Source: Pseudomonadota bacterium
Lineage (GTDB): Bacteria; Desulfobacterota; Syntrophia; Syntrophales; UBA5619
Reading direction: 5' to 3'
Assembly: GCA_018819165.1 (NCBI GenBank)
Contig: JAHJQP010000148.1
Span: 1 to 13,202 of the forward strand
Length of the DNA stretch: 13,202 nucleotides
This document shows positions 1 through 7,253 of the stretch, piece by piece (position 1 is the first letter of the stretch; each line of letters starts with the position of its first letter). Both the position numbers and the translations under genes were made by a program. The notes under the pieces are model-generated. The model was given only the letters and a program-made list of their open reading frames with translations, was not told where the DNA came from and did not search any database.

Positions 1-1
1 G

Positions 2-172
2 ACGGAGGGCTGGCAGAAGGCGGACCTGGAGCAGGACAAGAAGTTCGTGGCCATGCAGAAGCTTACCGAAGGCGCGGACGAGGTTTTCGTGAACGGCGAT
101 TCGTTCATCCCGAATGCCAGGGCGCTCGAACCGGTGTTCAAAGCCCGGATGTTTGCGGAGGTGCAGGCATGA
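2..172 (+). CDS. mod: Type III-like DNA methyltransferase (Mod), C-terminal fragment
   Basis: Only the last 56 codons are in the window, and the reading frame is open to the left edge. The visible protein contains DEVFVNGDSFIPNARALEPV and ends in FKARMFAEVQA. I recognise this from the C-termini of site-specific (adenine) DNA methyltransferases of type III restriction-modification systems, where the VNGDSFIP and LEPVFKARMF segments recur. The catalytic DPPY and AdoMet-binding motifs would lie upstream and cannot be checked here. The stop codon overlaps the start of the nucleotidyltransferase gene (ATGA at 169-172), so the two are probably translationally coupled. The helicase-nuclease three genes downstream is the natural restriction partner. 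The family call rests on a short tail plus this context. Confidence 0.72.
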   Translation, partial: TEGWQKADLEQDKKFVAMQKLTEGADEVFVNGDSFIPNARALEPVFKARMFAEVQA

Positions 173-471
173 GCGGAAAGTTACGGATACCGCAGGAGAC
201 AATGGTGGAGTTCTGTCGGAGATGGCAGATCAAGGAACTGGCCATCTTCGGCTCGGCGCTCGGGGATGACTTCCGGTCCGACAGCGACGTGGATGTACTG
301 GTGGTATTTCAAGATGATGCGGAGTGGGATCTCTTCGACCACATGAAGGCCGAGGAGGAGCTGAAACAGATCTTCGGGCGGGACGTGGACCTGGTGGAGA
401 AGAGAGCGATAAGGAACCCTTTCCGTCGGCACCACATCTTGAGAAACTGCGAGGTGATCTATGCGGCCTGA
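169..471 (+). CDS. mntA: MntA-like nucleotidyltransferase antitoxin
   Basis: This is a 100-residue minimal nucleotidyltransferase. The core motif is G28-S29, ten residues, then D40-V-D42 (the GSx10DxD signature), inside FGSALGDDFRSDSDVDVLV. A further acidic pair in RDVDLVE (D72, D74) is a candidate for the third catalytic carboxylate. In characterised MntA/HepT pairs the MNT protein neutralises the HEPN toxin by adding AMP to a tyrosine of its RX4HXY motif, and the downstream gene encodes such a partner. The ATG overlaps the mod stop by 4 nt and is preceded by GGAGG at 157-161, 7 nt upstream. The 3' end overlaps hepT by 11 nt. It lies within a restriction-modification operon, which suggests linkage to phage defence or plasmid-style stabilisation of that operon. 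Antitoxin function is inferred from family and pairing. Confidence 0.9.
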   Translation: MSGKLRIPQETMVEFCRRWQIKELAIFGSALGDDFRSDSDVDVLVVFQDDAEWDLFDHMKAEEELKQIFGRDVDLVEKRAIRNPFRRHHILRNCEVIYAA

Positions 472-832
472 GGAGCGCGATCCGGCCAACCTGTGGGACA
501 TGCTCGATGCAGCGAGGGCCGTCGTGGATTTCACGGAGAACCTCACGCTGGAAGAATTCCTGGCGGCCAGCAGGGACAGGCAGATCACGCGGCTGGCGGT
601 GGAGCGAAAGTTGGAGATTCTCGGGGAGGCGGCGCGCAGAGTCAGCCCGCACTTCCGCGACGAGCATGCCGGGATCCCCTGGAAGGAACTGGTCGGCTTG
701 CGTAATGTTATCAGCCATGAGTACGACAAGGTCAACTACCCGGAGATTTACAGAATCGTGCGGGAACGAATCCCGAAATTGATCATGCTCCTGGAGCCCC
801 TGGTACCGCCCCCTCCCCAACTGGAGGAGTGA
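461..832 (+). CDS. hepT: HepT-like HEPN toxin (DUF86 family RNase)
   Basis: This is a 123-residue, mostly helical HEPN-domain protein. The RX4HXY active-site motif is intact as R81-NVIS-H86-E-Y88, within LRNVISHEYDKVNYPEIY, the usual HepT/DUF86 C-terminal signature. HEPN toxins of this family are metal-independent RNases that act as dimers. The tyrosine of the motif is the site AMPylated by MntA in studied systems. The C-terminus ends in a proline-rich, acidic tail (EPLVPPPPQLEE). The start ATG lies inside mntA, with GAGGTG at 451-456 as ribosome binding site, giving an 11-nt overlap. The res start follows 1 nt after the stop. All catalytic residues are present, so the toxin is probably active and needs its antitoxin. 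Confidence 0.9.
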   Translation: MRPEERDPANLWDMLDAARAVVDFTENLTLEEFLAASRDRQITRLAVERKLEILGEAARRVSPHFRDEHAGIPWKELVGLRNVISHEYDKVNYPEIYRIVRERIPKLIMLLEPLVPPPPQLEE

Positions 833-833
833 T

Positions 834-3800
834 GTGATTCGAAACGGCAAAGCGGAATACGTAAAGCTCGAGCAACGGCTGGTCCTGCTGGCCTGGTTGA
901 ATGGGCATTTCGGCTACGAGAACAACCGCGATCTGCTGGCAGACATCAAGGCGGCGGGCGAGGGGTTCGACGCCTCGGGCCGCAGCTACGTCTATCACCG
1001 GCTGGAGGCGCGCGGGGATAAGGTAAAGATTCCGCCGGCCGACCTGGCCCGTTACGACGACAACATCCGCGAACACTTACACACCATGAACGCCCGGAGG
1101 CCCAAGCCGATCAGGCTTCAGTACTTTCAGCACCTGGCGGTTCTCTACACGGAAATCTTCCTTGAATGGTACTTCCACCGCCGGGGAGAAATGCTCCGCT
1201 CGCTGAACCATTTTATCGAGAAGCGCAACGCCGCCAAGACCGCCAGCGATACGAAGGATGCGAAGTTCTCGGATTCGGACCTGAAGAAGCTGGCCTTCTG
1301 GATGGCAACCGGCAGCGGCAAGACGCTCATCATGCACATCAACTACCGGCAGTTCCTGCATTACAACGACCTTCCTCTTGACAACATCCTGCTGATCACG
1401 CCGAACGAAGGGTTGAGCGAGCAGCACATGGTCGAAATGGCCACCTCGGACATTCCCGCCAGGCGTTTCGACCTGAACGACGGCGGTCTTTTGATGACCG
1501 GAAAAGACGTGGTCCGGGTCATCGAGATAACAAAGCTGGTGGAAGAGAAACGCGGCGGCGGCCTAAGCGTACCGGTAGAGGCGTTCGAAGGCAATAACCT
1601 GATCTTCGTGGACGAGGGCCACAAGGGATCGGGCGGCGAGGCATGGCGAAGCTTCCGGGATGCGCTGGGCGAGACGGGATTCACCTTCGAGTACAGCGCC
1701 ACGTTCGGCCAGGCCCTGACGGCGGCGCGGAACGACCAGCTTACTGAGGAGTACGGAAAGGCCATCGTATTCGACTACTCGTACCGCTACTTCCACGGCG
1801 ACGGATACGGCAAGGACTTTTGCATCCTCAATCTGATGGAGGAGACAACGGAGGACAAGACGGAGACGCTTCTGCTTGGCAATCTATTATCTTTCTACGA
1901 ACAGCAGCAGGTCTTCGAGGAGCAGGCGGAAGCCCTGCGGCCATACAACCTGGAGAAACCGCTCTGGGTCTTCGTAGGCAGCACCGTCAATGCGGTCTAC
2001 ACCGAAAACAAAGAGAAGAGAAGCGACGTTTTGACCGTGGCCCGGTTCCTGCAACACCTCCTGGAAAACAGGCGCGGCTGGACGGTCAGGACGATACAGA
2101 AGCTCATCGAGGGCAAGACCGGCCTGGTCACGCCGGATGGGCAGGACGTGTTCGAGGGCAAGTTCAACCACCTTCGAGAGACCGGCCCGACTCCCGCAGA
2201 GGCGTATCTGGACATCCTTGCCAAAATATTCCACGCGCCGGCGGGAGGCGGCCTGCATCTGTGCGATATCCGGAGCAGCGCCGGGGAGCTCGGCCTGAAG
2301 GCGAGCGGCGCAGAAGACTACTTCGGCCTGATCTACATCGGCGACACCAGCACCTTCAAGAAGCTCGTGGAGGAAGACGTCTCGGGGATGACATTGGAGG
2401 AGGACGCCGTCACCGGCTCACTGTTTGACGGCGTCAATAAACCGGATACGAGCATTAACATTCTCATCGGCGCGAAGAAGTTCATGGAGGGCTGGAACTC
2501 ATGGCGTGTCTCGAACATGGGCCTGCTGAACATCGGCCGCCAGGAGGGATCGCAGATCATCCAGCTCTTTGGACGCGGCGTGCGCCTACGGGGCAGGGAC
2601 TTCACTCTCAAGAGGAGCTCCTCCCTGGATGGAAAACACCCGGATTACTTGAGCCTGCTGGAAACGTTGAACATCTTCGCGGTGCGCGCCAATTACATGT
2701 CCCAATTCCGGGAGTACCTGGAGAAGGAAGGTGTGGAGACCGAGGGGACGGTGGAGTTGCCCCTTTTCATCCAGCCCAACAAGGCATTCCTCGGCAGAGG
2801 ACTGGTGGTGCCTCGCGTGCCGGAGAACTGCCATTTCGCGACGGAGGAAGACATTCTACTGGAGCCCGACCCGGCCGTGTGTGCGGGGGTTGACATGTCT
2901 TTGAAGGTTGAGTCGCTGATAAGCGGTTTTGCAAGCGTTACTGCCGTTGACGCACGGGCAGGCAGTGAACGGCCTATCCCGCCTGATAGTCTTGAACTTG
3001 TGGACTGGGAACGAGCCTATCTCGACCTGATAGAGCACAAGGAGCGGAAAGGTCTGACGAACCTGGCGATCCTGCCGGACGCGCCGAGGAGAATCCTTGC
3101 GACCACCGAGCCGGAGAGACTATACAGTCTTGTCGCCGACGAATCGGTTGTCAGGCCGGAATCGTTCGCCGGAACGGCCCTGCTGCAGGAGGCGGTGGTT
3201 AACATTCTGCGGAAATACGCGGAAAATTTCTACCGGGTACGCCGTGAGCGATGGGACTCGAAACACATGGTCTATAAGACTCTCGACGAAAGCGACCCGA
3301 ATCTCAGTTTCAACCAAGCGTCTGTGAAGGAACGCGAGTCAGGCGGATATGTCGTCAAAGTTCAGCGATCCGAGAAGGAACTGGTATCTGCGGTCGAGAA
3401 ACTCATCGGTGAGGTCGACCGCCTCTACAAGGAAGAATCCGGGAAACTGCCTCGCATCCATTTCGATCGGCACCTCTACCAGCCGTTGCTCGTCGAACAG
3501 GAAGACAAGGTGACGATGACCCCCCGGGGACTCAACAAGAGCGAAGCGCGGTTTGTCCGGGATCTGAAGGACTACTGGGCAATCGAGAGAGACAAATCAC
3601 TGGCCGGATTGGAAGTATTCCTTTTGCGAAACCTGAGTCGGGGGACGGGAATCGGCTTTTTCGAGGAAAGGGGCTTCTATCCGGATTTCATCCTGTGGAT
3701 CATGGACGGGAAAAAACAGCACATCGTCTTCGTGGAGCCCCACGGAATGCGTCACGCTGACGCATACAGACACGACGAGAAGGCCCGCCTGCACGAAGAG

Positions 3801-4082
3801 CTGCCCAAACTGGCGAAGGATATAGGCGCGAGGAGCAAGCGGAAGGATATCACGCTGGATTCGTACATCGTCTCCGCGACGCCGTTTGATGATCTCCGCA
3901 AGAAATACGAGGATGGAACGTGGGACAGAAAAAAGTTTGCCGATGCGCATATCCTCTTTCCGGAGCGCTGCCAAGATTACGACTATCTGAAAAGGATCTT
4001 CACGGAACAGCTGCCGGCCGGCGGGGAGATCAGATCCCCGCTCCCCGCTCGAACTCCTCCTCGCGGGTCTGGGCCTGGGTAA
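834..4082 (+). CDS. res: Type III restriction enzyme Res-like SF2 helicase-nuclease
   Basis: This 1082-residue protein starts at GTG, with GGAGGAG at 823-829 just upstream. SF2 helicase motifs appear in order: Walker A ATGSGKT (158-164), LLITPNEGLSEQH (motif Ia region, about 186-198), DEGH (260-263, the DEAH-box variant), SAT (288-290), and QLFGRGVRLRG (577-587, motif VI). A nuclease-like segment near the C-terminus reads GFYPDFILWI, then VFVEPHGM. P950-D951 and E968 fit a PD-(D/E)xK fold, but the position expected to be lysine is H970. The size and architecture (helicase first, nuclease last) match type III Res subunits, which cleave DNA after ATP-driven communication between two unmodified sites and need Mod. 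The gene is last in the mod-mntA-hepT-res operon. Its final ~18 codons run antisense into the 3' end of cysE, so the natural C-terminus may have been replaced at a junction. Whether it cleaves DNA as in EcoP1-type enzymes is not shown. Confidence 0.85.
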   Translation: MIRNGKAEYVKLEQRLVLLAWLNGHFGYENNRDLLADIKAAGEGFDASGRSYVYHRLEARGDKVKIPPADLARYDDNIREHLHTMNARRPKPIRLQYFQHLAVLYTEIFLEWYFHRRGEMLRSLNHFIEKRNAAKTASDTKDAKFSDSDLKKLAFWMATGSGKTLIMHINYRQFLHYNDLPLDNILLITPNEGLSEQHMVEMATSDIPARRFDLNDGGLLMTGKDVVRVIEITKLVEEKRGGGLSVPVEAFEGNNLIFVDEGHKGSGGEAWRSFRDALGETGFTFEYSATFGQALTAARNDQLTEEYGKAIVFDYSYRYFHGDGYGKDFCILNLMEETTEDKTETLLLGNLLSFYEQQQVFEEQAEALRPYNLEKPLWVFVGSTVNAVYTENKEKRSDVLTVARFLQHLLENRRGWTVRTIQKLIEGKTGLVTPDGQDVFEGKFNHLRETGPTPAEAYLDILAKIFHAPAGGGLHLCDIRSSAGELGLKASGAEDYFGLIYIGDTSTFKKLVEEDVSGMTLEEDAVTGSLFDGVNKPDTSINILIGAKKFMEGWNSWRVSNMGLLNIGRQEGSQIIQLFGRGVRLRGRDFTLKRSSSLDGKHPDYLSLLETLNIFAVRANYMSQFREYLEKEGVETEGTVELPLFIQPNKAFLGRGLVVPRVPENCHFATEEDILLEPDPAVCAGVDMSLKVESLISGFASVTAVDARAGSERPIPPDSLELVDWERAYLDLIEHKERKGLTNLAILPDAPRRILATTEPERLYSLVADESVVRPESFAGTALLQEAVVNILRKYAENFYRVRRERWDSKHMVYKTLDESDPNLSFNQASVKERESGGYVVKVQRSEKELVSAVEKLIGEVDRLYKEESGKLPRIHFDRHLYQPLLVEQEDKVTMTPRGLNKSEARFVRDLKDYWAIERDKSLAGLEVFLLRNLSRGTGIGFFEERGFYPDFILWIMDGKKQHIVFVEPHGMRHADAYRHDEKARLHEELPKLAKDIGARSKRKDITLDSYIVSATPFDDLRKKYEDGTWDRKKFADAHILFPERCQDYDYLKRIFTEQLPAGGEIRSPLPARTPPRGSGPG
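4030..4082. other. Convergent 3' overlap of res and cysE (likely island edge)
   Basis: The last 53 bases of res (+) are also the last 53 bases of cysE (-). No intergenic space or terminator hairpin separates the two operons. The overlapping part of Res is low-complexity and proline/glycine/arginine-rich (RSPLPARTPPRGSGPG), as expected for an antisense reading of cysE rather than a conserved domain. I infer that this is the right boundary of the defence block. Confidence 0.6.
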
Positions 4083-4986
4083 TCCTGCTTCCGGGCGGCA
4101 CGCTGTGGACGAGCCAGACGTTCCCGCCGATCACCGAACCGCGCCCGATCGTCACCCGGCCGAGGATCGTCGCGCCGGAGTAAATCGTGACATCGTCCTC
4201 GACGATCGGATGCCGGTCGATCCCCCGGAGGGGGTTCCCCTCCTCATCCAGCTGAAAGCTCTTCGCCCCGAGGGTGACCCCCTGGTAGAGCTGGACCCGG
4301 CTGCCGATGATGCAGGTCTCCCCGATTACCACACCGGTGCCGTGGTCGATGAAGAAACACTTTCCGATGACCGCCCCGGGATGAATGTCGATCCCGGTCG
4401 CGCTATGTGCCGCCTCGGTGATCATCCGGGGGATGATCGGCACGCCGAGCAGACGCAGTTCGTGGGCCAGACGGTAGTTCGTGATCGCCGCGAGCCCAGG
4501 ATAGCAGAAAATCACCTCGTCCGGATTCGAGGCCGCCGGGTCGCCTTTGTAGGCGGCCTGGACATCCAGGGCGAGCAGCCGCTGAACCTTCGGCAGTCTC
4601 CGGAGAAATTCTCCGGTCAGCTCACGGGCCTTCTGGTCACAGAAAGGCAGGCACTCCGGCCCCTCCTCACAGGAGAAGCAGAGCCCCCGTTTGATCTGTT
4701 CCTGAAGGTCGCGCCGGATGTGGTCCAGCGCAGAACCGACATGAAACCGGAGGCTCTCCGCCTTGAGCTCGGAGAAACCGAAATAGCCCGGGAAAAGGAC
4801 GGCGCGGAGCGACTCGATGATCTCGCCGATCGTCTGGCGGGACGGCAGCGCCTGCTCCTGCCACCGCTTCTTCATCCCCGCCGTGGAACCGTTCTTCAGG
4901 GAGCAGAGCGACTCCACCAGTTCCGGAAAGTCGTTCTCCGCCGTCTTTCCGGCCGGTGCGACCGTCTTTTTATCCGCGTTCGACAT
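4030..4986 (-). CDS. cysE: Serine O-acetyltransferase (EpsC/CysE type)
   Basis: This 318-residue enzyme transfers acetyl from acetyl-CoA to L-serine. The O-acetylserine product is the substrate of CysK, encoded in the same block. The N-terminal helical part (about 1-160) is followed by the left-handed beta-helix. Typical segments are HSATGIDIHPGAVIGK (about 194-209), FFIDHGTGVVIGE (His/Asp catalytic region), YQGVTLGAKS, and the closing hexapeptides ending in GGNVWLVHSVPPGS. The conserved active-site histidines are present. An unusual feature is C103-x2-C106-x5-C112-x3-C116 in the N-terminal region, which could bind a metal or Fe-S cluster. The ATG shares one base with the MOSC stop (TAATG), and AAGGAGGA lies at 4998-5005, so the two are translationally coupled. 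The 3' end overlaps res on the other strand by 53 bp, but the CysE C-terminus itself looks complete. Confidence 0.93.
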   Translation of the reverse strand: MSNADKKTVAPAGKTAENDFPELVESLCSLKNGSTAGMKKRWQEQALPSRQTIGEIIESLRAVLFPGYFGFSELKAESLRFHVGSALDHIRRDLQEQIKRGLCFSCEEGPECLPFCDQKARELTGEFLRRLPKVQRLLALDVQAAYKGDPAASNPDEVIFCYPGLAAITNYRLAHELRLLGVPIIPRMITEAAHSATGIDIHPGAVIGKCFFIDHGTGVVIGETCIIGSRVQLYQGVTLGAKSFQLDEEGNPLRGIDRHPIVEDDVTIYSGATILGRVTIGRGSVIGGNVWLVHSVPPGSRITQAQTREEEFERGAGI

Positions 4987-5474
4987 TACCGTTCTTCTCC
5001 TCCTTGCATGATTGCCACAGGATCGCCCGTCCGAATTCTCCCGCCCCGGATCACCCGGGCGAAAACGCCCTCCTTCGGCATGATGCAGGCGCCCACCGAC
5101 TGGAAGATGGCGCAGCCGCTGTGACAGGTCTTCCCGATCTGACTGATTTCGAGAACAACCTCCCCGCCCACCCGGAGCCTCGTCCCGACGGGCAAGGAAA
5201 ACAGCTCCATTCCCTCAACCGTCAGGTTCTCGGCAAAATCGCCGGGATTCAGCTCCAGACCGAGGGCCTTCATCTTTTCGATGCTTTCCGTGGCGAGCAG
5301 ACTCACCTGCCTGGCGATTCCCTGCGCCGCGTGTGCATCTTTTTCCATACCATAATTTTCGAGGAAAATCCCTTCCCCGCACGGTTCCTTCCGGGTGCCC
5401 GTCTGCTCACTCCGGCAGACGGCGACGATCCTCCCTTTTATGGCCCTACTCCTCATTGGCTGAACTTCCCTCAT
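4986..5474 (-). CDS. Stand-alone MOSC domain protein
   Basis: This is a 162-residue single-domain MOSC protein, a family that binds or transfers sulfur and handles molybdenum cofactor. The segments GDFAENLTVEGMELFSLPVG (79-98) and GVFARVIRGGRIRTGDPV are family hallmarks. Cysteines C117, C121 and C130 cluster in GKTCHSGCAIFQSVGAC, and C117 is the best candidate for the persulfide-carrying residue. A second in-frame ATG at 5456, preceded by GAGGGA at good spacing, may be the real start; it would remove only six residues before the conserved RSRAIKGRIVAV. The gene lies directly after fdhD in transcription order, separated by a REP-like palindrome. That placement suggests a role in maturing a Mo/W enzyme such as formate dehydrogenase, though this is inference. 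It is coupled to cysE downstream. Confidence 0.85.
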   Translation of the reverse strand: MREVQPMRSRAIKGRIVAVCRSEQTGTRKEPCGEGIFLENYGMEKDAHAAQGIARQVSLLATESIEKMKALGLELNPGDFAENLTVEGMELFSLPVGTRLRVGGEVVLEISQIGKTCHSGCAIFQSVGACIMPKEGVFARVIRGGRIRTGDPVAIMQGGEER

Positions 5475-5501
5475 CCCCTGCGGCCGCAGACAAAGCCGAA
5501 A

Positions 5502-5557
5502 ATTAGGGACAGCTCCCTATTTTTCCTGGGGAAAATAGGGAGCTGTCCCCATTTTCC
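5502..5557. repeat. REP-like double palindrome 1 (fdhD/MOSC junction)
   Basis: Two inverted arms, 5502-5526 and about 5529-5557, are nearly perfect reverse complements around a 2-nt centre. The core is GGGGACAGCTCCCTATTTT. Each arm can also fold alone (AGGGA-CAGC-TCCCT). The element fills the gap between fdhD and the MOSC gene and extends into the fdhD 3' end. The same unit occurs at 8424-8483, and a diverged single unit at 12570-12598. It resembles REP/BIME elements. As RNA it would form a strong hairpin that could terminate, attenuate or protect a transcript. Confidence 0.85.
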
Positions 5558-6332
5558 CAATCCGCTCCTCCCCGGCGTAGACGTTCATCCCTCCCCCGCG
5601 GACAAAACCGATCAGGGTGATCCCCAGTTCCCGGGCGAGCTCGACGCCCATGTCCGTCGGCGCCGATTTGGAAACGATCACGGGGATGCCGCTCCCCGCC
5701 GCCTTGAAGAGGATCTCCGAGGAGATCCGTCCGCTCGTGACCAGGATCCGGTCGGAGACGGCAATGCCCTCCAGAAGACACCGGCCGAGGACCTTGTCGA
5801 CGGCGTTGTGCCTCCCGATATCCTCCGCAAAGACCAGGATCTCCCGGTTGTCGCAGAGAGCCGCGCTATGAACCCCGTGCGTGGTCCGGTAGAGTTCGGA
5901 GGCGCCCTGAAACCGCCGGTTGAGCGCCAGCACCTCCGCCGGGGTCACCCGCAGATCCGACCGGATCTTCTTTTTGCGGTCCAGATCGGCGTAACTGTAA
6001 AAGGCCATCCCCCGCCCGCAGCCGGTTGTCAACACCCGCTTCATGAAGAGCTTGCCGTCCGCCGTCTTGTCCGTTGCCGTGCGGATCCGGATGATCCCCC
6101 GCTCGCCGTCGAGCGTCAGCCCCGTGATCTCCTCCTTCGCCCGGATCATTCCCTCGGAGAAGAGGAAACCTGCGGCTAGCGCCTTCAGATCGCCTGGTGA
6201 ACACAGGACGGTGACGAGTTGCTCGCCGTTGAGCATGATCGTCAGGGGAAACTCACGGGCCGTCCATTCCATCCGGGTCCCGCTCCCCTCGCGGTCGATA
6301 TGCAGCGTTTCGACGTTCTTACGGTTTTCCAT
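5517..6332 (-). CDS. fdhD: Formate dehydrogenase accessory sulfurtransferase FdhD
   Basis: This 271-residue protein transfers sulfur from a cysteine desulfurase to the molybdo- or tungsto-bis-MGD cofactor of formate dehydrogenase. Recognisable segments are SPGDLKALAAGFLFSEG (45-61), TTGCGRG (102-108), THGVHSAALC, EDIGRHNAVDKVLG, TSGRISSEI and SKSAPTDMGVELA. The cysteine motif has C105 but a glycine three residues later, so the CxxC of the E. coli protein is reduced to one cysteine. The last twelve residues (KMGTAPYFPQEK) and the stop come from the REP-like palindrome, so the ancestral protein probably ended near YAGEERIG. The ATG at 6332 follows a G-rich stretch, 12 nt after the nadA stop. 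A desulfurase (iscS) in the same block could be the sulfur donor. Confidence 0.93.
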   Translation of the reverse strand: MENRKNVETLHIDREGSGTRMEWTAREFPLTIMLNGEQLVTVLCSPGDLKALAAGFLFSEGMIRAKEEITGLTLDGERGIIRIRTATDKTADGKLFMKRVLTTGCGRGMAFYSYADLDRKKKIRSDLRVTPAEVLALNRRFQGASELYRTTHGVHSAALCDNREILVFAEDIGRHNAVDKVLGRCLLEGIAVSDRILVTSGRISSEILFKAAGSGIPVIVSKSAPTDMGVELARELGITLIGFVRGGGMNVYAGEERIGKMGTAPYFPQEK

Positions 6333-6344
6333 CCGGCACCCCCC

Positions 6345-7253
6345 TCAGCGACCGACTTTAAGCATCGCCTCGATGCACAGTCTGGCGCGCCCGGCGATCT
6401 CTTCCGGGACTTCTATCGCATGTTCCATATCCTCGAGCGACCAGAGAATCTTCTCCAGGCTGGTCCGCTTCATGTTCGGGCAGATGACGGACGCCGAGAC
6501 CGGGTGGAACACCTTGTCCGGATTCTCCTTCTTAAGGCGGTGAATGATCCCCGGCTCCGTCCCGACGATGATCTCCCGGGCCTTAGTCTCTTTCGCATAA
6601 CGAATCATCCCTCCGGTGGAAATCGTGATATCCGCCAGGGCCGTCACCTCGGGGCGGCACTCCGGATGGACCATCACGACGGCCCCCGGATGAAGGGCCC
6701 GCGCCGCCTCGACGTGCTCCGGCAGGATCCGCGCATGGGTGGGACAGAACCCCGGCCAGACGATGAAGGTGCGACCGGTCTGCCCGGCCACGTAGGCGGC
6801 CAGATACCGGTCGGGGACGAAGATGATCTCCTCTGCATCCTTCAGGACTTCTCCCACCATACGGACGGCGTTCGCCGACGTGCAGCACAGGTCGCATTCC
6901 GCCTTGACTTCGGCCGAAGTGTTCACATAGCAGAGGACCTTCGCCCCGGGATGCTCCGCCTTCAGGGCTCGGAGCTGCTCCGCTGTGATCATGTCCGCCA
7001 TGGGACAGCCGGCTTTTTTATCCGGCAGAAGGACGGTCTTGTCCGGCGAGAGGAGCTTCGCCGTCTCCGCCATGAAGTGCACCCCGCAAAAGACGATCAC
7101 CGCCGCGTCCGTCTGCGCGGCCTGGATGCTCAATCCCAGAGAATCGCCCACGAAATCGGCGATGTCCTGAACCTCGGGAAGCTGGTAGTTGTGGGCGAGG
7201 ATGACCGCCTTGCGATCCTTCTTCAACCGCTTTATCTTTTCAACGAGTTCCAC
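6345..7253 (-). CDS. nadA: Quinolinate synthase NadA
   Basis: NadA condenses iminoaspartate with dihydroxyacetone phosphate to quinolinate in NAD biosynthesis, using a [4Fe-4S] cluster. With the start chosen here the protein has 302 residues, the usual length for the compact NadA form. The three cluster ligands are C83 (KAGCPMADM), C170 (PGFCPTHA) and C258 (SVICPNMKR), with typical spacing. HNYQLPEVQDIADFVGDSLG (21-40) is the conserved N-terminal segment. The start is GTG at 7253, 6 nt after AGGAGG (7260-7265); the adjacent GTG at 7256 would be only 3 nt away. The reading frame stays open to 7697, but the extra part is antisense-like sequence under mnmA and is not NadA. The gene overlaps mnmA by 14 nt. 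No nadB or nadC is in the window. Confidence 0.95.
   Translation of the reverse strand: MELVEKIKRLKKDRKAVILAHNYQLPEVQDIADFVGDSLGLSIQAAQTDAAVIVFCGVHFMAETAKLLSPDKTVLLPDKKAGCPMADMITAEQLRALKAEHPGAKVLCYVNTSAEVKAECDLCCTSANAVRMVGEVLKDAEEIIFVPDRYLAAYVAGQTGRTFIVWPGFCPTHARILPEHVEAARALHPGAVVMVHPECRPEVTALADITISTGGMIRYAKETKAREIIVGTEPGIIHRLKKENPDKVFHPVSASVICPNMKRTSLEKILWSLEDMEHAIEVPEEIAGRARLCIEAMLKVGR

Noticed and set aside
4105..5124. Long plus-strand reading frame (339 codons) opposite cysE
   Set aside because: It lies antisense to clearly conserved cysE and the start of the MOSC gene, has no recognisable domain, and is arginine/proline-rich as expected of a GC-rich shadow frame.
4956..6179. Long plus-strand reading frame (407 codons) opposite MOSC and fdhD
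   Set aside because: It runs through the REP-like repeat and antisense to two conserved genes. Composition is low-complexity Pro/Arg/Asp with no domain.
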